Source: Anisakis pegreffii
Lineage: Eukaryota; Nematoda; Chromadorea; Rhabditida; Anisakidae
Direction: 5' to 3'
Assembly (NCBI GenBank): GCA_035041965.1
Contig: JAPYMA010002963.1
Coordinates: 62,001 to 126,000, forward strand
Length of the DNA stretch: 64,000 nucleotides
Shown here: in pieces, positions 62,880 to 64,000 of the stretch
Layout of the letters: each line of letters opens with the position of its first letter
How positions within the stretch are numbered: the stretch's first letter is position 1
Notes under the pieces: model-generated
Database searches by the model: none
Seen by the model: the letters and a program-made list of their open reading frames with translations, nothing else
What the model was told of the DNA's origin: nothing
Translations under genes and position numbers: made by a program

Positions 62880-63290
62880 GGTCGGAGACCCTTAAGAATT
62901 GCGAATCCTCGAGGTTAGGTTCCGGGATCCCTCGAAATTATTCTCCACCCTTTGGAGCCCCGACCTCCAGAACCCATGAGCACTTACGAGGCCTCGGGAG
63001 ACTTCGATCCTGCCCCCGACTCTAAGGTGACCTCAAGTTGATTCCGTCCTTTGCTCGGGTCGGGGACCTTCGAAGGTATGTTTTGAGGGTTCCCTGGAAC
63101 TTTCGAGGTTTTAAGCTCCCCAAATCCTACCTCAACTTTCGAGGTGAGTCCTAAGCGCTTATGAGGTGTCGGGGACCTCCAAGCACTTATGTGGTCTCGG
63201 AGGTTTCCAACCCCGCCTCCTACTTTTGAAGGCGTTCGATCTCGAGGGTCTTTGAGCATGATTCCACTCTCGATCCAATCCTGATTCAAA
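62880..63290. repeat. GC-rich degenerate minisatellite-like island
   Basis: This block is strikingly richer in G and C than all its surroundings. Short degenerate motifs recur inside it: GAGCACTTACGAGGCCTCGG, AAGCGCTTATGAGGTGTCGG and AAGCACTTATGTGGTCTCGG, together with many CGGGGACCT and TTTCGAGGT variants. The minus strand is open for 101 codons only because stops are rare in such sequence. Confidence 0.85.
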
Positions 63291-64000
63291 TGCTACCTAG
63301 CAAACTGGAATGAAAGAATTATCGAAATAATACGCGCTAAGTCCCAACCAACCCGTTGGTAATGTACACTCTCCCACCATGCAATCGCAACACATCCAAT
63401 CGCGACAATACACTATTTCACGAACCTTCTGTCTCTTCTTCCAATATTTTACTCTCTTTTCCACTCAATATTTCTCACTTTTTCCCTATTTCCAACACTC
63501 TACTCACCAACAAAAGCTCATATCCTTTTCGGTTGGTAATAATTTCTGCAGCAGTCCTTGGATCGAGCTCCTGTCAGTTTCAAGCCGACTGCCTTTCCAA
63601 CGCTTTTTATGCCCTCTCATCAACTAAATGCCTCAACCAAATTCTGCATGAATTTTCCGAACAAATTTCGATGGAGTTTGCAAATATCGAAAAGACTGAT
63701 TGCAATTGAAATATTTGCAGCGATATTTATTGTAAGCATCCAACCGAATGCAAATTCAATTGCTGAATAAATATCGATCCTTCTGGGTATTCCACTGTAA
63801 TATTTACATATACCAAAATGATTCTGACAAAAATGTAATTGTTTCCTTGATACAAATGTATGATGCATGATGCTGATAGTTTTGACGACGATGAAAAGTG
63901 ACAATAACTGAGTCGTGGCAATTCTTTGAAGGTCATTTCTTGCGCTCTTCTTGTCAACTTTTCAAAAATGCTTTGGAAGAAGACATGACGAACGTTAGTA

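Noticed and set aside
62984..63289. 101-codon minus-strand ORF (Gly/Pro/Ser-rich)
   Set aside because: It is the translation of a GC-rich degenerate repeat; lack of stops follows from composition.

Overview
The window is AT-rich eukaryotic DNA with kilobase introns, GT-AG splice sites and mostly short TTTCAG-type acceptors. The clearest gene product is a MIG-10/RIAM/lamellipodin (MRL) protein, so the source is most likely a nematode. The long introns suggest a large-genome, perhaps parasitic, species; that last step is inference. Most open frames of 60-150 codons here are chance, because introns dominate. I called genes from splice sites and reading phase, not ORF length.

Left part, + strand (6474-24766): a 12-exon gene for an 850-residue MIG-10-type adaptor. 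All junction phases agree. In order the protein carries a poly-Gln stretch and PxxP motif, a short helical MRL segment, a Ser-rich linker, a Ras-association (RA) domain, a pleckstrin-homology (PH) domain, an FPPPPP Ena/VASP ligand and a second poly-Pro stretch. Intron 3 is about 10 kb. The first 6.4 kb holds no coding exon I can support and may be promoter or 5' UTR intron.

Middle (24767-32546): the two genes converge here. About 0.8 kb after the MRL stop lies a near-perfect foldback hairpin with 41-base arms. At about 26.7 kb the + strand changes from T-rich to A-rich, matching the strand switch of transcription. The A-rich character continues about 5.8 kb beyond the second gene's stop, a stretch not explained by any gene I can prove. 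It includes a 118-codon minus-strand ORF.

Right part, - strand (about 58.1 kb down to 32.5 kb): a second large multi-exon gene that I reconstructed from splice sites. Sixteen exons (48332 to 32547) form one uninterrupted 858-codon frame including the stop, with every exon boundary in phase. Seven more upstream candidates (57784 to 49733) extend it in phase to 1055 codons, and a Cys-rich candidate exon at 58031-58138 may belong further 5'. I do not recognise the family. The protein has a Cys/His-bearing, basic N-terminal part, a short ordered region, a long acidic/Ser-Asn-rich disordered middle and a compact C-terminal module. Its 5' end is not resolved.

Repeats include a 49-base tandem triplet, a 63-base direct duplication flanking one exon of the second gene, a 65-base (AT)n tract, (CA)n and (CAG)n runs, and a GC-rich minisatellite-like island at 62.9-63.3 kb. 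I saw no tRNA, rRNA, CRISPR array or intact transposon. No search could be run, so identities rest on sequence reading alone.
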